Assembly: GCA_002323995.1 (NCBI GenBank)
Contig: DCQY01000113.1
Location: 1,836-25,308, forward strand
Direction of reading: 5' to 3'
Length of the DNA: 23,473 nucleotides
Source of the DNA: Akkermansiaceae bacterium UBA1506
Lineage (GTDB): Bacteria; Verrucomicrobiota; Verrucomicrobiia; Verrucomicrobiales; DEV007
How positions within the stretch are numbered: the first letter of the stretch is position 1; each line of letters starts with the position of its first letter. Positions 22,812-23,473 of this stretch are shown piece by piece. A program made the translations under genes and the position numbers. The notes under the pieces were generated by a model. It had not been told where the DNA came from and did no database searches. It saw only the letters and a list, made by a program, of their open reading frames with translations.

Positions 22812-23473
22812 ATGCATGAGCGCGCGCCCTTAGGGCAACTGTTACTGACGGGGGTTCCTGGAACGGAACTCGACTCCGAAACCGCTGCCCGTTTTAAAAA
22901 GCTTCAGCCGGGTGGTTTTATACTGTTTGGGCGCAACATCAAATCGCCGGAGCAGTTGCGGAAGTTGATAGATGACCTTCGTGATCTCAGTGATATCGAG
23001 CCCTTTATCACAATTGACCAGGAAGGTGGGCGAGTTTCGCGTATTCGTCTCATTGGGAGTGAGCCGCCGAATGCCCAGCAGTTGCGGGATAGGGGTGACC
23101 TCAAACTCATTGAGAAGCATGGTGAATTAACTGGGCAGATTTTGAGGATGTTTGGTTTCAACCTCAATCTTTGCCCTGTGTTGGATATCTCGTTTGATGA
23201 CGATGCGGACAACTCGCTCAAAGGGCGCTGCTATGGTTCTACAGCCGAGGAGGTGATCGAGAATGCGACGCTGTTTAACCTCGGTATGCGAAGGGAAGGG
23301 ATCCTTTCCTGCGGTAAGCATTTCCCCGGTTACGCCTCAGCTGAAGTTGATCCGCACCATGAGTTGCCCGTGATCAATAAGACACTGGAAGAGATGGAAA
23401 CCGATGAGCTGAAACCTTTTCGCGCTCTGTTGCCTGACTTGGACAGCGTTATGGCCTGCCATTCTCATTATCC
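22812..23473 (+). CDS. nagZ: NagZ-like beta-N-acetylhexosaminidase (GH3), 3' truncated by window
   Basis: The first 220 codons of a glycoside hydrolase family 3 enzyme; the frame is open to the window edge. The start is ATG at 22812 (M-H-E-R-A-P-L-G-Q-L); the ATG at 22816 is out of frame and stops quickly. Family landmarks: L-Q-P-G-G-F-I-L-F-G-R-N (31-42), I-D-Q-E-G-G-R-V (68-75), C-P-V-L-D-I (121-126) and G-K-H-F-P-G-Y (168-174) followed by D-P-H-H-E-L-P (180-186). The Asp-x-His pair (D180, H182) in the loop after K-H-F-P-G is the NagZ-type general acid dyad. No signal peptide is seen, so a cytoplasmic role in recycling peptidoglycan (removing GlcNAc from anhydro-muropeptides) is likely. No Shine-Dalgarno is evident. 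Confidence 0.88.
   Translation, partial: MHERAPLGQLLLTGVPGTELDSETAARFKKLQPGGFILFGRNIKSPEQLRKLIDDLRDLSDIEPFITIDQEGGRVSRIRLIGSEPPNAQQLRDRGDLKLIEKHGELTGQILRMFGFNLNLCPVLDISFDDDADNSLKGRCYGSTAEEVIENATLFNLGMRREGILSCGKHFPGYASAEVDPHHELPVINKTLEEMETDELKPFRALLPDLDSVMACHSHY

Overview
The window is chromosomal bacterial DNA of moderate GC content, densely coding, with no mobile elements, rRNA, tRNA or CRISPR that I can see. Gene content (a Bat aerotolerance cluster, a small EF-hand protein, a GbsR/MarR-type regulator, a DUF4870 membrane protein, accBC, a TctA/TctC transporter) suggests a Gram-negative, free-living, probably marine bacterium. My best guess is Verrucomicrobiota or a related PVC lineage. This is inference from gene style; no marker gene here proves it.

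Layout: (1) 1-337, the end of a Gly-rich EF-hand protein on +, facing a small two-helix membrane protein on - (341-556). (2) 658-9006, a six-gene minus-strand Bat operon reading moxR, DUF58, BatD-like membrane protein, batA, batB-batC fusion, batD-batE fusion. Nearly every junction is an ATGA or TAATG overlap, so one translationally coupled transcript is expected. (3) 9161-12596, a coupled minus-strand operon tctC, tctA, exported amidohydrolase, without a recognisable tctB. (4) 12703-13670, two plus-strand genes: a MIF-like tautomerase and a lipoprotein carrying a Hint (hedgehog/intein) domain. (5) 13768-15684, accB-accC for the first step of fatty acid synthesis. (6) 15819-18650, four minus-strand genes: a class V aminotransferase, a RelE-like protein, a HAD phosphatase and a membrane-anchored coiled-coil protein. 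(7) 18770-22240, plus strand: GbsR-like regulator, NAD(P)-binding epimerase of the TIGR01777/YfcH type, glucose-6-phosphate dehydrogenase. (8) 22246-22695, a DUF4870 protein on -, then the first 220 codons of a NagZ-like family 3 glycosidase running off the right edge.

How they fit together: the Bat operon joins a MoxR ATPase to several membrane-anchored VWA (metal-ion binding) proteins and periplasm-facing TPR/SH3 modules, as in envelope stress complexes. The Tct operon looks like solute uptake plus hydrolysis of a cyclic or ester-like substrate. The regulator at 18770 has a perfect 20-bp inverted repeat just before its start, and a related site with the same half-site spacing lies before the next gene, giving a testable small regulon.

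The least ordinary items are the ATTTC-N10-GAAAT operator pair, the Hint-domain lipoprotein with retained Cys and His catalytic residues, the TctB-less transporter whose binding protein has a C-terminal membrane helix, and the compact fused Bat operon.
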